From positions 62,001 to 126,000 of the forward strand of contig NZ_JADABY010000006.1 in assembly GCF_015672735.1 (NCBI RefSeq): a stretch of DNA of 64,000 nucleotides. Direction: 5' to 3'. Origin of the DNA: Citrobacter sp. Res13-Sevr-PEB04-36 (GTDB lineage Bacteria > Pseudomonadota > Gammaproteobacteria > Enterobacterales > Enterobacteriaceae). The notes below the pieces were generated by a model. That model made no database searches, was not told the DNA's origin, and saw only the letters and a program-made list of their open reading frames with translations. This document shows positions 42,259-51,748 of this stretch, piece after piece (the stretch's first letter is position 1; each line of letters starts with the position of its first letter). Position numbers and translations under genes: made by a program.

Positions 42259-42669
42259 TTACTCACGCTTCAGCCGTTTGGAATTACACAGCCACAGCGT
42301 GATCACCAGCAGCAGGATCGCTGCGGAATAGATCAGCACGTCCATGGGGGCTTTATGATCGACGATGATCAACCGCACAATCGCCGTGATCCCGATATAA
42401 ACAAAGTAGCGCAGCGGAAAGTGAAAACCTGACTGAAAGTACTTCACAATCAGCGCAATAAATTCAAAGTAGAGAAAGTAAACCACCAACCCTTCCACCA
42501 GCTCATATTTGCTGGTTTGTTCCGGCGCGAACAGCACATCCGCCAGATGCAGCGTCTCTTTGCCGAGGAATACCACCAGGATCAGTCCCAGACTCAGCAG
42601 CCCAAGGTTCAACACAGTCTGTAACATCGTGGAGATAAACTCCACGCGCGGACGAGATATCGGCGTCAT
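42259..42669 (-). CDS. psiE: Phosphate-starvation-inducible protein PsiE
   Basis: 136 residues, four membrane helices, near-identical to E. coli PsiE ([35 protein letters not shown]). Inner-membrane protein of unknown mechanism, induced by PhoB on phosphate starvation and controlled by CRP in E. coli. A CRP-like box lies at 42716-42732 upstream. Confidence 0.96.
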   Translation of the reverse strand: MTPISRPRVEFISTMLQTVLNLGLLSLGLILVVFLGKETLHLADVLFAPEQTSKYELVEGLVVYFLYFEFIALIVKYFQSGFHFPLRYFVYIGITAIVRLIIVDHKAPMDVLIYSAAILLLVITLWLCNSKRLKRE

Positions 42670-42715
42670 AGCAGCCCCTCTTGCTCAATGGCGAAGTTCC
42701 TGTATAACGCAAAAA

Positions 42716-42732
42716 TGTGACGGAGATCTACA
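42716..42732. promoter_or_regulatory. CRP-like box upstream of psiE
   Basis: TGTGA-CGGAGA-TCTACA, one or two mismatches from TGTGA-N6-TCACA, 47 bases upstream of the psiE start and 78 upstream of the divergent acetyltransferase gene. Confidence 0.55.
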
Positions 42733-42809
42733 TTTTTTGTTTATGTTTTGTGCCGTTCAATAATAGTGCAACAATGATCCCGCCTCTAACATCTTGAACG
42801 GAATATAAA

Positions 42810-43319
42810 ATGCTTAAGATTCAAATGGCAACTGCTGATGATGCCAGCCTGTTAAGTTCAATGGGATATACCAGCTATCGACATCATTTTTCACATCTGT
42901 GGAAAAAAAACCACGAGCTTGACGCTTATCTTGAGCAAGAGTATTCCCTACCCGCGATCGCCCACAGTTTAGCCGAGGTCGGGACCTTCTGGCTTATCGC
43001 CTTTAATGACGAGCCGATTGGTTTTGCGAAATACAGTCTACAACAATCTATTGATCCAGAAGGCCAACCAGGAACGCTACTGCATAAGATCTACCTGATG
43101 CCAGGAGAAACCGGTAAGCAGTATGGCGAGCAACTATTTGCCGAAGTTGTCCGCCAGGCCAAAGCGCAAAATGAACAACGGCTCTGGCTTGACGTACTGG
43201 CTGAAAATCCCCGTGCGCGGCAGTTTTATGAGCAGCAAGGTATGATATTTGTGAAAGAAATCGCTTTCACTACCGACTCCCAGACCAGCGTTTTGTACGT
43301 CATGGAAAAACAGCTTTAA
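42810..43319 (+). CDS. GNAT-family N-acetyltransferase
   Basis: 169 residues. GNAT fold: YLMPGETGKQYGEQLFAE is motif A (acetyl-CoA pyrophosphate loop, though with ETGKQYG instead of the usual R/QxxGxG/A), then LWLDVLAENPRARQFYEQQG is the typical motif B. Substrate unknown. Four bases before the hexapeptide transferase, so the two form an operon. Not in the K-12 psiE-yjbH interval: accessory pair. Confidence 0.88.
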   Translation: MLKIQMATADDASLLSSMGYTSYRHHFSHLWKKNHELDAYLEQEYSLPAIAHSLAEVGTFWLIAFNDEPIGFAKYSLQQSIDPEGQPGTLLHKIYLMPGETGKQYGEQLFAEVVRQAKAQNEQRLWLDVLAENPRARQFYEQQGMIFVKEIAFTTDSQTSVLYVMEKQL

Positions 43320-43329
43320 AAGGATGAAT

Positions 43330-43785
43330 ATGGTGAATACTCGTCAATCCGCTGTCCGCAACGTTACCGCCGGTGAGAACGTGGTGATTTATGAACCCGC
43401 CAATCTCTACGACTGCACATTGGGTGACAACGTTTTTGTCGGGCCATTTGTTGAAATCCAGGGTAATACGCAGATTGGTGCAGACAGCAAAATTCAGTCG
43501 CACACCTTCATCTGCGAATATGTCACCCTTGGCGCCCGCTGTTTTATCGGCCATGGCGTGATGTTCGCCAACGATATGTTTCGTGAAGGAAAACCCAACG
43601 CCGACCGCAACAGTTGGGGACGAATTATAATTGGCGATGATGTTTCGATCGGCAGTGGCGCGACCATTCTGGCGGTCACTATCTGCGATGGCGCGGTCAT
43701 CGGTGCGGGAAGTGTGGTGACCAAATCGATCACCGAGAAAGGCGTGTATGCGGGAAATCCGGCAAAATTATTGCGCCGTCTGTAA
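43330..43785 (+). CDS. Left-handed beta-helix (hexapeptide) acyltransferase
   Basis: 151 residues from ATG 43330 (MVNTRQSAVR; an ATG two codons earlier is also possible, AAAAGG site). Hexapeptide repeats run through the whole protein (NLYDCTLGDNVFVGPFVEIQ, IGADSKIQSHTFICEYVTLG, IIGDDVSIGSGATILAVTIC, AVIGAGSVVTKSI). WbbJ/VioB-like proteins of this size acylate sugar nucleotides at the 3- or 4-amino position; the acceptor here is not known. Co-operonic with the GNAT gene, suggesting a modification of a surface sugar or metabolite. Confidence 0.9.
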   Translation: MVNTRQSAVRNVTAGENVVIYEPANLYDCTLGDNVFVGPFVEIQGNTQIGADSKIQSHTFICEYVTLGARCFIGHGVMFANDMFREGKPNADRNSWGRIIIGDDVSIGSGATILAVTICDGAVIGAGSVVTKSITEKGVYAGNPAKLLRRL

Positions 43786-43788
43786 ATT

Positions 43789-43850
43789 GCCTGATGACGG
43801 CGTAAATGGCTTATCCGGCCTGCAATGTAGGTACGGATAAGCGTAGAGAC
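43789..43850. repeat. REP element between the hexapeptide transferase gene and yjbH
   Basis: GCCTGATGACGGCGTAAATG/GCTTATCCGGCCTGC and a degenerate inverted partner GTACGGATAAGCG. Confidence 0.75.
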
Positions 43851-43872
43851 ATCCGACTGGCAGACGGCTCGA

Positions 43873-45969
43873 TCAACGGAAATTCACGCTGCGATCGCTG
43901 GTCATATCGTACAAACCAAACTTACGCCCAAGCTGCTGACCACCGTCGCGCGTCAACGGCGTCCAGCCAATTGCCGCACGGCTGCGGGTTGGTCCCGAAG
44001 AGAAGAGATCCAGCGGCACGGAGACATACACGCCTTTGGTGAAATCACCTTCCCCATACTCATCCGGTGATGCATCGGTGAGGGTTGCATAACCGCCAAC
44101 CACCACGCCGCTGTCAAAGCGTTTGGCGATTTCCAGGGTTCCGCCTTTATCGCCCGCCAGGTACTGCCCCACGCTGGCTTTCACCAATACATCCTGGGCA
44201 AACGACGGATTCCAGTACGCTGTCAGATGTCCGGTTTTCACGCTGTAGTCGGTGAATTTCATCATATCCTGCGCGCTACGCCAGTCACGCTGCTTCACAT
44301 AGTTGGCGTCAACGCCAAACGCCCAGTTGCTGTCCAGCGGACGGTACAGCACTTCAGCCCCCGCGCCGCCAAACATGGTTTCCAGATAGCCACCGTACAC
44401 CTGTCCGTAAAACCCGTTGCCGAGTGACTGGAAGTAGTTGGCCTGCAGGTTATTCACATACACATCGTTCTGCACGTAGTCACGGACGTGAGTACGGACC
44501 CGCGGCAAATGCGAATCGCTGGGCGGATTAGTGTAGTTAAACTTGTCGTAGTTATTGGCCAGGTTAGCAAACAGGCTGCCGGTCGTGAGCAGATGGTCTG
44601 TCACCCACAGATCTGCCGTTCCCATGACGCCCAGCTGATACATATAGAAGTTTTCCGGGCCGCCCACGGACTGATTGAGCACCGGATCGATATGAAAATC
44701 AAAGCGTGATTTATCGATATACCAGCCCTGCTCGGTGGTCTGCGGCACCACGGGCTCCACGCGCTTTTGCACCAGCGGTGTTTCATGGCCCAGCGGCTCG
44801 CCTTGCAGATGATCCTGCAGACTCGCAACATCTGTTTCGGTGGTGACCTGCGGTAAATTCAGGCGATTTTCCGTAATACGGATCGTACGGATCCCGTCGG
44901 GGAGGGAGTTCATTACGATCCGATTTGCCCGCTCGATCCCTTCCCTCGAATCACGGTATTTCACCTGTTCGCCGGTCACATACAGCGTATCGCCCTGCAC
45001 CTGAATTTTAGGATCCGCCAGCCCGGCGTTGTATTTCAGTAGCGTGAGCTGATTTGCCACCACCGAATGTTGCAGGATGGCATCCTGCGGCTGGGGCTGA
45101 TATTGCGGTCGCGCGTTGTCGTTATACGTTGGTCGAAGATCGTTGAAGTTCGTGCGTAGCGTGACGCCAAACATAAAGGTATTGCCACGCTCGTAGCTGA
45201 GGTTAACGTCGGCCCAATCGGTGACGCGGTAAATGGCGCCGACGTTAAACTTGCTCTTCTGATCCAGCTTGCCGGCAAAATCCTGCTGGTAGTTGTTACC
45301 CTCATATTCCAGCTTCAGGCGCAGCGGCTGCCAGGGCGTCTGGTATTCCACGCCGCCAAACAGTGACGCAGGGCCGTGGAACATCTGGCTACCGTCGATG
45401 GAGCCCGCCTGTTTATAGCTGTTATCGCGATAACAGAATTTATCGCTGTACGAGCACAGCGGATTACTCACATTGCCGCTGGTACCAAGATATCCCCAGC
45501 CGAGGCCAAGCGAGAAATCAAACGGCCCCCAGGCTTTGTTGGCCACGATGTATTCCGCATCAAACAGACCGGTTCCGCCGATATCCCGTGCGCCAACCGC
45601 GACCTGCGGCATCCAGTAGCTCTCTTCCCATAATCGCAATTTGAGATCGAACGCTTTGTCTTTATAGGTCTGATCGCCCGAAAATGACTCCACGCTGCTG
45701 TATTTTTTGGTGCGCACATCGGTATAACGCAGGGTCGTTTCCAGCCACGGGAACAGTTGCACCGACGCGGAATAGTAGCGGTACTGATCGTTATCGCGGT
45801 AGTTGAGGCTCATTTCCCCTTCACGCGCCATCCGCGCGGTTGGCGTTTGCAGCAGCCCCACGCCGCCAAAGTCAGACTGGGAAGGCCCAATCGGCGCAGG
45901 GTACGTTTCACCGTGGCAGGCCGTGCTGATACCCAGCGCCAGCAGGCTGAGCAGATAAGTTTTTCTCAT
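43873..45969 (-). CDS. yjbH: Exopolysaccharide outer-membrane protein YjbH
   Basis: 698 residues with signal peptide ([20 protein letters not shown]). Beta-strand-rich throughout, with a central alpha/beta portion (about 290-380, [35 protein letters not shown]). GfcD/YmcA family; in E. coli thought to form an outer-membrane channel for a secreted polysaccharide. Overlaps the yjbG stop by one base. Last gene of yjbEFGH. Confidence 0.95.
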   Translation of the reverse strand: MRKTYLLSLLALGISTACHGETYPAPIGPSQSDFGGVGLLQTPTARMAREGEMSLNYRDNDQYRYYSASVQLFPWLETTLRYTDVRTKKYSSVESFSGDQTYKDKAFDLKLRLWEESYWMPQVAVGARDIGGTGLFDAEYIVANKAWGPFDFSLGLGWGYLGTSGNVSNPLCSYSDKFCYRDNSYKQAGSIDGSQMFHGPASLFGGVEYQTPWQPLRLKLEYEGNNYQQDFAGKLDQKSKFNVGAIYRVTDWADVNLSYERGNTFMFGVTLRTNFNDLRPTYNDNARPQYQPQPQDAILQHSVVANQLTLLKYNAGLADPKIQVQGDTLYVTGEQVKYRDSREGIERANRIVMNSLPDGIRTIRITENRLNLPQVTTETDVASLQDHLQGEPLGHETPLVQKRVEPVVPQTTEQGWYIDKSRFDFHIDPVLNQSVGGPENFYMYQLGVMGTADLWVTDHLLTTGSLFANLANNYDKFNYTNPPSDSHLPRVRTHVRDYVQNDVYVNNLQANYFQSLGNGFYGQVYGGYLETMFGGAGAEVLYRPLDSNWAFGVDANYVKQRDWRSAQDMMKFTDYSVKTGHLTAYWNPSFAQDVLVKASVGQYLAGDKGGTLEIAKRFDSGVVVGGYATLTDASPDEYGEGDFTKGVYVSVPLDLFSSGPTRSRAAIGWTPLTRDGGQQLGRKFGLYDMTSDRSVNFR

Positions 45970-46706
45970 TATTCAGGTATCCGCTGGGTCAGAGTGCGAA
46001 GAATGTCGGCATTGATTTGATCCGGGGCGCGGCTCCAGACAGAGTCAGACAGCCCAACAAAAATGATGCTGCCGGGCATCGGCTCAACGTGACGTTTATT
46101 CCAGTAAGCGACCGGTACTTTTTGCGTGCGCCCATCGGGATAGACCACCCACGCATAGCTGCGATCTGCACCGCTCAGCAGGCTTTTCCCGGCGAGATAG
46201 CTGGCAATATCACGCCCGGGCACAAACGGTTGTTTACCCGGATGATTGATCGCACCAAACAGGGTGATTTCCGTTGGCTGCGGTCCAACCCACAGCGTGT
46301 AGTTGCCCTGCAACGGCGGATTCCCCTGTTCACTCACCCGCACCGCGTCCGGGTCGAGATTCACCCGCTGTCTGCCGGTTACCTTCAGGGTCTGAATTTG
46401 CTGGCGTAGCGTGTTGATAGCGGCTGCATCGTCGCCGCCTTCTTCTGCACTCAGCGCCGCCAGCCGTCCCAACAGCGCCTGTTGCCGGCGCTGCGCCGTA
46501 ACCGTCGCCAGCTCTTCCCCAATCACCGCCGCTGGCCACCAGCTATTCGCCAGCGTTGGTTGACCCACCAGATCGATAAGATGCTCCGCGCCGGTTAGCG
46601 TTTTCGGTTCTGCACTGCCTGAGGTGATCACTTTTACCGTTCCTGCGGCAAAAACAGATGCCGCACAAAGGCTGAAAGCCAGCGCGGTAATCATTCGTTT
46701 CATCAT
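45969..46706 (-). CDS. yjbG: Capsule/exopolysaccharide protein YjbG
   Basis: 245 residues, signal peptide ending VFAAG. GfcC family: two beta-grasp (SLBB-like) domains and a C-terminal helix that ends [16 protein letters not shown]. Periplasmic accessory protein of exopolysaccharide export. Stop overlaps yjbH start; start overlaps yjbF stop by 4 bases (translational coupling). Confidence 0.94.
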   Translation of the reverse strand: MMKRMITALAFSLCAASVFAAGTVKVITSGSAEPKTLTGAEHLIDLVGQPTLANSWWPAAVIGEELATVTAQRRQQALLGRLAALSAEEGGDDAAAINTLRQQIQTLKVTGRQRVNLDPDAVRVSEQGNPPLQGNYTLWVGPQPTEITLFGAINHPGKQPFVPGRDIASYLAGKSLLSGADRSYAWVVYPDGRTQKVPVAYWNKRHVEPMPGSIIFVGLSDSVWSRAPDQINADILRTLTQRIPE

Positions 46707-47341
46707 GATTTTGCCGCCTTGATCAGCGTGGTTTTCACCAGGAAATAATTCGCCCCCAGATACTGCTCTGACTGGCGAATCATCCCATCACTGTCAACCC
46801 AGTAGCGGTTATGCCAGCGAGTCCGATCGGTGGTGACTTCTTCACTCAGCACGCGTACCGGGGTGTCTTCGCTGGCAACCCGAATGCTGTCAGTGCCGTC
46901 CCATGTGAAGACTGAACGGGCGGTGGCGTAGCGCACCTGCTTATGCTCGGTCCAGCCCATCGTGCGGGTCCAGGTGACGCCATCAACAATCTGGTTTGGT
47001 TTGATAAGCGGGTCTGCCGCCAGATTATTCACCGCAATCAGGTTGTCGCCGCCGAGCAGCGTTTTCACCAGACGCCCGTGTTGCGTCACAAGCATGGCCT
47101 GGTCCTGGGTGACCCATTTCTGTTGCCCGTTTTCGGCGAAAGCGAGCACTACAAACAGCTGCGGACCGCCGTTAAGCTGCATGTACTGGCTGGCGTAGGG
47201 CATGTTGTGGATATCGTCATCCGTCATCTGTACGCCGGGAGTACCAAACACGCTTTGCCACAGCGAATGACCCAGCCCTTCGGTGGTGGCTGAACACGCC
47301 TGTAATAACAGACAAACCAATATGAGCGTGGGTCGCTTCAA
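46703..47341 (-). CDS. yjbF: Lipoprotein YjbF
   Basis: 212 residues from a TTG at 47341 (LKRPTLILVCLLLQACS), 7 bases after GGAG; this matches the E. coli start in length, while the upstream ATG (47371) adds an unrelated decapeptide. Lipobox LLLQAC with Cys at 16. GfcB family, outer-membrane lipoprotein of the YjbEFGH exopolysaccharide system, which the Rcs phosphorelay activates in E. coli. The TTG start implies low translation. Confidence 0.93.
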   Translation of the reverse strand: MKRPTLILVCLLLQACSATTEGLGHSLWQSVFGTPGVQMTDDDIHNMPYASQYMQLNGGPQLFVVLAFAENGQQKWVTQDQAMLVTQHGRLVKTLLGGDNLIAVNNLAADPLIKPNQIVDGVTWTRTMGWTEHKQVRYATARSVFTWDGTDSIRVASEDTPVRVLSEEVTTDRTRWHNRYWVDSDGMIRQSEQYLGANYFLVKTTLIKAAKS

Positions 47342-47394
47342 GACGCTTCTCCAGAGGGGCAAAATAACCACACCGAAGTGTGGTTAGAATTAAT

Positions 47395-47515
47395 CCCCGT
47401 CATTCTTCACGTTGCAGATGCGTTAGCTACGTTCACTCACCCCGGTCACATAGCTATCTATGCTCCCGGGGACTCACTCACTTGCCGCCTTCCTGCAACG
47501 CGAATTATTTAGGGG
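47395..47515. repeat. ERIC element in the yjbE-yjbF spacer
   Basis: Inverse-oriented ERIC: CCCCGTCATTCTTCACGTTGC, CCGGTCACATAGCTATCTATG, TGCTCCCGGGGACTCACTC, TTGCCGCCTTCCTGCAACG, AATTATTTAGGGG. It lies within the operon, before yjbF. Confidence 0.93.
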
Positions 47516-47528
47516 CTACGTACCGGTA

Positions 47529-47771
47529 TTACTGGGTACTGGTGGTCGTGGTGGTGGTGGTTCCGGTATTCGAACCATCGCCACCGCCGGTTGCCGCCAG
47601 GGCGACCCCCACCGCGGAGCTTACGGCGCTCACGCTGGTTGCGGAGGAACTTCCTGCCGAAACCGACGCGGCTGCCGACCCTGCCGCCTCCCCCACCTGA
47701 ACGGGGGCTGCATAGACAGAAGTCGTCGCAAGCGCAGATATAGCCAACAGGCCATACAGTACTTTTTTCAT
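47529..47771 (-). CDS. yjbE: Small secreted protein YjbE
   Basis: 80 residues from ATG 47771. Signal peptide [21 protein letters not shown], then a Gly/Ala/Ser-rich mature part ending in a seven-Thr run ([12 protein letters not shown]). First gene of the exopolysaccharide operon; function unknown. The mature sequence is nearly invariant against K-12. Confidence 0.94.
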   Translation of the reverse strand: MKKVLYGLLAISALATTSVYAAPVQVGEAAGSAAASVSAGSSSATSVSAVSSAVGVALAATGGGDGSNTGTTTTTTTSTQ

Positions 47772-48072
47772 CACAATATCCCTTCATGGTATGAATGGAG
47801 ATTTACCCAAAAGAATTTCGGGCGAGATCGAGTATACACAACCGAAAGTGTGTAAATTACGCCACGCAGGAATTTAAGATAATTAGAAAAAAGCGGGAAT
47901 TAATATTATTTAAAATATCTAAATCAATATAAATCAATCACATGAAATAAATCAATAAATAATACAACATCCGTAAAATCTGAAAATCACGGTGTTAAAT
48001 ATAACGTGATAATATTATTTTAGGATTAAGCTCAATTCAATTTCATGTCACGAAGAAGACAAGATGAGTTAT
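47772..48072 (-). promoter_or_regulatory. AT-rich yjbE promoter region
   Basis: Three hundred bases of very AT-rich DNA with no gene. It must carry the yjbEFGH promoter; K-12 uses RcsB here. A degenerate RcsAB-like stretch TTTAAGATAATTAGAA (47873-47888) is the only candidate I see. Confidence 0.5.
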
Positions 48073-48114
48073 CTTATAAAAAAAGCCGATAATAATATCG
48101 GCTTTTTTTATAAG
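48073..48114. terminator. Strong bidirectional terminator after pgi
   Basis: Perfect 18-bp stem (CTTATAAAAAAAGCCGAT with its complement), loop AATAAT; the G/C core GCCGAT/ATCGGC is flanked by T7 on both strands. Separates pgi from yjbE. Confidence 0.95.
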
Positions 48115-48123
48115 TAATCAGCA

Positions 48124-48236
48124 AATTCATTCGAATTGCAGCAAGGCGGCAAGATCGTTAATCCCCGGGAGCATAGATTACTATGTGACCGGGGTTAACG
48201 AACGCAGCCAACACCGCTGCGGTTCGAAGGAAGAAG
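48124..48236. repeat. ERIC element downstream of pgi
   Basis: AATTCATTCGAATTGCAGCA, AATCCCCGGGAGCATAGATT, TATGTGACCGGGGTTAACG, GCAGCCAACACCGCTGCGG. Within 5 bases of the pgi stop, hence in the pgi 3' untranslated region. Confidence 0.9.
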
Positions 48237-48240
48237 CTGA

Positions 48241-49887
48241 TTAACGCCAGGACTTATAACGGTTAATCAAACCGTTGGTCGAGCAATCATGGCTGTTAAT
48301 CTCTTGATCATCGTTCAACTCAGGCAGAATGCGGTTCGCCAGCTGTTTGCCCAGCTCTACGCCCCACTGGTCGAAGGTGAAGATGTTCAGGATAACGCCC
48401 TGAGTAAAGATTTTATGCTCATACAGCGCAATCAGCGCACCCAGGCTGTACGGGGTGATTTCACGCAGCAGAATAGAGTTCGTCGGACGGTTGCCTTCGA
48501 ACACTTTGAACGGCACAACGTGGTCAAGCTGGGCCGGATCTTTACCCTGGTCGCGGTATTCTTGTTCAACCACTTCACGAGACTTGCCAAACGCCAGCGC
48601 TTCGGTCTGGGCGAAGAAGTTAGACAGCAACTTCGGATGGTGGTCAGACAGCGGGTTATGCGTGATAGCCGGGGCGATAAAATCGCACGGCACCATTTTG
48701 GTCCCCTGGTGGATCAACTGATAGAACGCATGCTGACCGTTGGTCCCCGGCTCACCCCAGATAATTGGGCCAGTCTGGTAATCCACCGCATTGCCGTTAC
48801 GGTCAACGTATTTACCGTTGGATTCCATGTTGCCCTGCTGGAAGTAGGCCGCAAAGCGGTGCATATACTGGTCGTACGGCAGGATGGCTTCGGTTTCGGC
48901 ACCAAAGAAGTTGTTGTACCAGATACCGATCAGCGCCAGCAGTACCGGCAGGTTTTTCTCCGCTGGGGTAGTGGAGAAATGTTTATCCATGGCGTGCGCG
49001 CCGGACAGCAGTTCAACGAAGTTGTCGTAGCCCACGGACAGGATGATCGACAGACCAATCGCTGACCACAGGGAATAACGACCGCCAACCCAGTCCCAGA
49101 ACTCGAACATGTTGGCCGTATCGATACCGAACTCACCGACTGCTTTCGCATTGGTGGACAGCGCCGCGAAGTGTTTCGCCACGTGTTTTTCATCACCGGC
49201 GGTCGCCAGGAACCAGTCGCGCGCGCTATGGGCGTTGGTCATGGTTTCCTGGGTGGTGAAGGTTTTTGAGGCGACCAGGAACAGCGTGGTTTCCGGGTTC
49301 ACTTTCTTCAGTACTTCAGCGATGTGCGTACCATCGACGTTAGACACAAAGTGCATATTCAGGTGATTTTTGTACGGACGCAGCGCTTCGGTCACCATGA
49401 ACGGACCGAGGTCGGAGCCACCGATACCGATGTTCACCACATCCGTAATCGCTTTGCCGGTGTAGCCTTTCCAGCTGCCGGAGATAATCGCTTCAGAGAA
49501 GGATTTCATCTTCTCCAGCACCGCATTCACTTCCGGCATCACATCTTTGCCGTCCACGATGATCGGGGTATTGCTACGGTTGCGCAGCGCCACATGCAGC
49601 ACTGCACGATCTTCCGTACGGTTGATCTTCTCACCGGAGAACATGGACTTGATAGCACCGCTCAGGTCGGTCTCTTTTGCCAGGTCCTGCAGTTTCGCCA
49701 GCGTTTCTTCGGTGATGCGGTTTTTGGAAAAATCCACCAGCATCAAATCGTCAAACGTTGCGGAAAACTTGGCGAAACGATCGCTATCTTTCGCGAACAG
49801 GTCCGCGATCGTAACGTCTTTCATCTCTTCAAAGTGTTTTTGTAGTGCCTGCCAGGCTGAGGTCTGCGTTGGATTGATGTTTTTCAT
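48241..49887 (-). CDS. pgi: Glucose-6-phosphate isomerase Pgi
   Basis: 548 residues from ATG 49887 ([20 protein letters not shown]). SIS-fold signatures: [42 protein letters not shown] and the active-site region [11 protein letters not shown] is preceded by [13 protein letters not shown]. Interconverts glucose-6-phosphate and fructose-6-phosphate. Sits between yjbE and lysC, as in K-12. Its final residues (KSWR) are one shorter than in K-12. Confidence 0.98.
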   Translation of the reverse strand: MKNINPTQTSAWQALQKHFEEMKDVTIADLFAKDSDRFAKFSATFDDLMLVDFSKNRITEETLAKLQDLAKETDLSGAIKSMFSGEKINRTEDRAVLHVALRNRSNTPIIVDGKDVMPEVNAVLEKMKSFSEAIISGSWKGYTGKAITDVVNIGIGGSDLGPFMVTEALRPYKNHLNMHFVSNVDGTHIAEVLKKVNPETTLFLVASKTFTTQETMTNAHSARDWFLATAGDEKHVAKHFAALSTNAKAVGEFGIDTANMFEFWDWVGGRYSLWSAIGLSIILSVGYDNFVELLSGAHAMDKHFSTTPAEKNLPVLLALIGIWYNNFFGAETEAILPYDQYMHRFAAYFQQGNMESNGKYVDRNGNAVDYQTGPIIWGEPGTNGQHAFYQLIHQGTKMVPCDFIAPAITHNPLSDHHPKLLSNFFAQTEALAFGKSREVVEQEYRDQGKDPAQLDHVVPFKVFEGNRPTNSILLREITPYSLGALIALYEHKIFTQGVILNIFTFDQWGVELGKQLANRILPELNDDQEINSHDCSTNGLINRYKSWR

Positions 49888-50105
49888 TAGCAATACTCTT
49901 CTGATTTTGAGAATTGTGACTGAGATCGATTGTAACGCCAGTCACAGAAAAGTGTGATTGTTTTAGTGCCGTTGTCCTGGCGTCCATCAAACAGGGGTAA
50001 AAAGTATAGATGTTATAAGCGCTGTTACTGAGCGTAAACGCAGCATGAAAAATCCGCATAATCCCAGCATTGACAGTACAGGCCATGCCTTTTATTTATA
50101 TACAT

Positions 50106-50222
50106 AAAGTCATTCGATATGCGTCAAGGCGGCAAACCTGAGAATCCACAGGAGCTTACTGAAGTAAGTGACTGTTGTGAGCAGGTACAGCCAACGAAGA
50201 GGCAGATCGAAGGACGAAATGT
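50106..50222. repeat. ERIC element in the lysC leader
   Basis: TCATTCGATATGCGTCAAGG, GAATCCACAGGAGCTTAC, AAGTAAGTGACTGTTGTGAG, TACAGCCAACG. It lies 84-200 bases upstream of lysC, where the lysine riboswitch would be expected. Confidence 0.88.
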
Positions 50223-50305
50223 AATACGGTATTTGCGCCTGCACCGGTTTCCATTCTGCCTTATGTGCCATGGTCGCTCTATTCATTCCCTGACACGAGG
50301 TAGTT
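50223..50305 (+). promoter_or_regulatory. Residual lysC leader without the lysine aptamer
   Basis: The stretch TTTGCGCCTGCACCGGTTTCC to CCTGACACGAGGTAGTT aligns by eye with the last 75 bases of the E. coli lysC leader, including the ribosome site CGAGGTAG. Upstream the L-box aptamer (about 190 nt) is missing from 49888-50305: no GCCGAGG, AGAGG-GCGC or CTGAATCC blocks. Loss of riboswitch control is the inference. Confidence 0.65.
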
Positions 50306-51655
50306 ATGACTGATGTAGTTGTCTCCAAATTTGGCGGAACCAGCGTCGCGGATTTCGACGCCATGAACCGCAGCGCTGATGTGGTGCTTTCCGATGCTAA
50401 CGTCCGTTTAGTGGTGCTTTCCGCGTCAGCGGGAATTACTAACCTGCTGGTCGCGCTGGCTGAAGGGCTGGAGGCAACTGAACGCTTCGAGAAACTCGAC
50501 GCTATTCGTCAGATCCAGTTCGATATTCTGGAGCGTTTGCGTTATCCCAACGTGATCCGCGAAGAGATCGAACGTCTGCTGGAAAATATCACCACGCTGG
50601 CAGAAGCGGCTTCGCTGGCGACCTCAACCGCGCTGACAGACGAACTGGTCAGCCACGGCGAACTGATGTCCACCCTGCTGTTTGTCGAAATCCTGCGCGA
50701 GCGTAATGTTCAGGCGCAGTGGTTTGACGTGCGTAAAGTCATGCGTACCAACGATCGTTTTGGTCGCGCCGAACCGGATGTCGTAGCGCTGTCTGAACTG
50801 GCCACGCTGCAGCTGGCACCACGCCTTGAAGAAGGTCTGGTGATCACCCAGGGCTTTATCGGCAGCGAAAGCAAAGGCCGCACTACTACGCTGGGACGCG
50901 GCGGTAGCGACTATACCGCCGCTTTGCTGGCAGAAGCCCTGCACGCCACACGCGTCGATATCTGGACCGATGTACCGGGCATTTACACCACCGACCCGCG
51001 CGTGGTGCCAGCCGCAAAACGCATTGATGAAATTGCCTTTGAAGAGGCCGCAGAACTGGCGACCTTCGGTGCCAAAGTCCTGCACCCGGCGACGTTGCTC
51101 CCTGCCGTGCGTAGCGATATTCCGGTGTTTGTCGGCTCCAGCAAAGACCCCAAAGCAGGCGGCACGCTGGTATGTAATAAAACCGAGAATCCACCACTGT
51201 TTCGTGCCCTGGCGCTGCGTCGCAAGCAAACGCTGCTGACGCTGCATAGCCTGAATATGCTGCACTCTCGCGGGTTTTTAGCGGAAGTGTTCGGCATCCT
51301 GGCGCGCCACAATATCTCGGTGGATTTGATTACCACATCCGAAGTCAGCGTCGCACTGACGCTGGATACCACCGGTTCAACGTCCACCGGAGATACTCTG
51401 CTGACGCAATCCCTGCTGATGGAGCTGTCTGCGCTGTGCCGGGTCGAGGTAGAAGAAGGTCTGGCATTGGTCGCCCTGATCGGGAACGACCTGTCTAAAG
51501 CCTGTGGCGTAGGAAAAGAGGTGTTCGGCGTGCTGGAACCGTTCAATATCCGCATGATTTGCTACGGTGCATCCAGCCATAACCTGTGCTTCCTGGTGCC
51601 GGGCACCGAAGCCGAGCAGGTCGTACAGAAACTGCATCATAATTTGTTTGAGTAA
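50306..51655 (+). CDS. lysC: Lysine-sensitive aspartokinase III LysC
   Basis: 449 residues. Kinase domain with VSKFGGTSVADFD at the N-terminus, GRGGSDYTAALLAE and DVPGIYTTDPR; two ACT domains at the C-terminus (about 310-449) with the lysine-site region ISVDLITTSEVSVALTLD. First step of the aspartate family pathway, feedback-inhibited by lysine. Its last bases (51638-51658) are repeated at 55701-55721 on the far side of an inserted cassette. Confidence 0.98.
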   Translation: MTDVVVSKFGGTSVADFDAMNRSADVVLSDANVRLVVLSASAGITNLLVALAEGLEATERFEKLDAIRQIQFDILERLRYPNVIREEIERLLENITTLAEAASLATSTALTDELVSHGELMSTLLFVEILRERNVQAQWFDVRKVMRTNDRFGRAEPDVVALSELATLQLAPRLEEGLVITQGFIGSESKGRTTTLGRGGSDYTAALLAEALHATRVDIWTDVPGIYTTDPRVVPAAKRIDEIAFEEAAELATFGAKVLHPATLLPAVRSDIPVFVGSSKDPKAGGTLVCNKTENPPLFRALALRRKQTLLTLHSLNMLHSRGFLAEVFGILARHNISVDLITTSEVSVALTLDTTGSTSTGDTLLTQSLLMELSALCRVEVEEGLALVALIGNDLSKACGVGKEVFGVLEPFNIRMICYGASSHNLCFLVPGTEAEQVVQKLHHNLFE

Positions 51656-51658
51656 TAT
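51638..51658 (+). repeat. lysC 3' end, left copy of the cassette-flanking repeat
   Basis: CATAATTTGTTTGAGTAATA plus T, including the lysC stop. 20 of 21 bases match 55701-55721 in the same orientation. See the finding on the lysC-end duplication. Confidence 0.85.
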
Positions 51659-51668
51659 CCGCCGGAAT

Positions 51669-51743
51669 GCCGGATACGGCGAAACACCTTATCGGGCCTA
51701 CATATTCCCCGTAGGCCCGATAAGCGGCAATGCCGTCGGGCAA
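51669..51743. repeat. REP pair downstream of lysC
   Basis: GCCGGATACGGCGAAACACC/TTATCGGGCC and GTAGGCCCGATAAGCGGCAA/TGCCGTCGGGC, inverted. Lies between lysC and the convergent nucleotidyltransferase gene. Confidence 0.88.
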
Positions 51744-51748
51744 CACAG

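Noticed and set aside
48289-49065. Long open frame (258 codons) antisense to pgi
   Set aside because: It is a mirror frame of a highly conserved gene; the encoded protein has no recognisable motif and no ribosome site.
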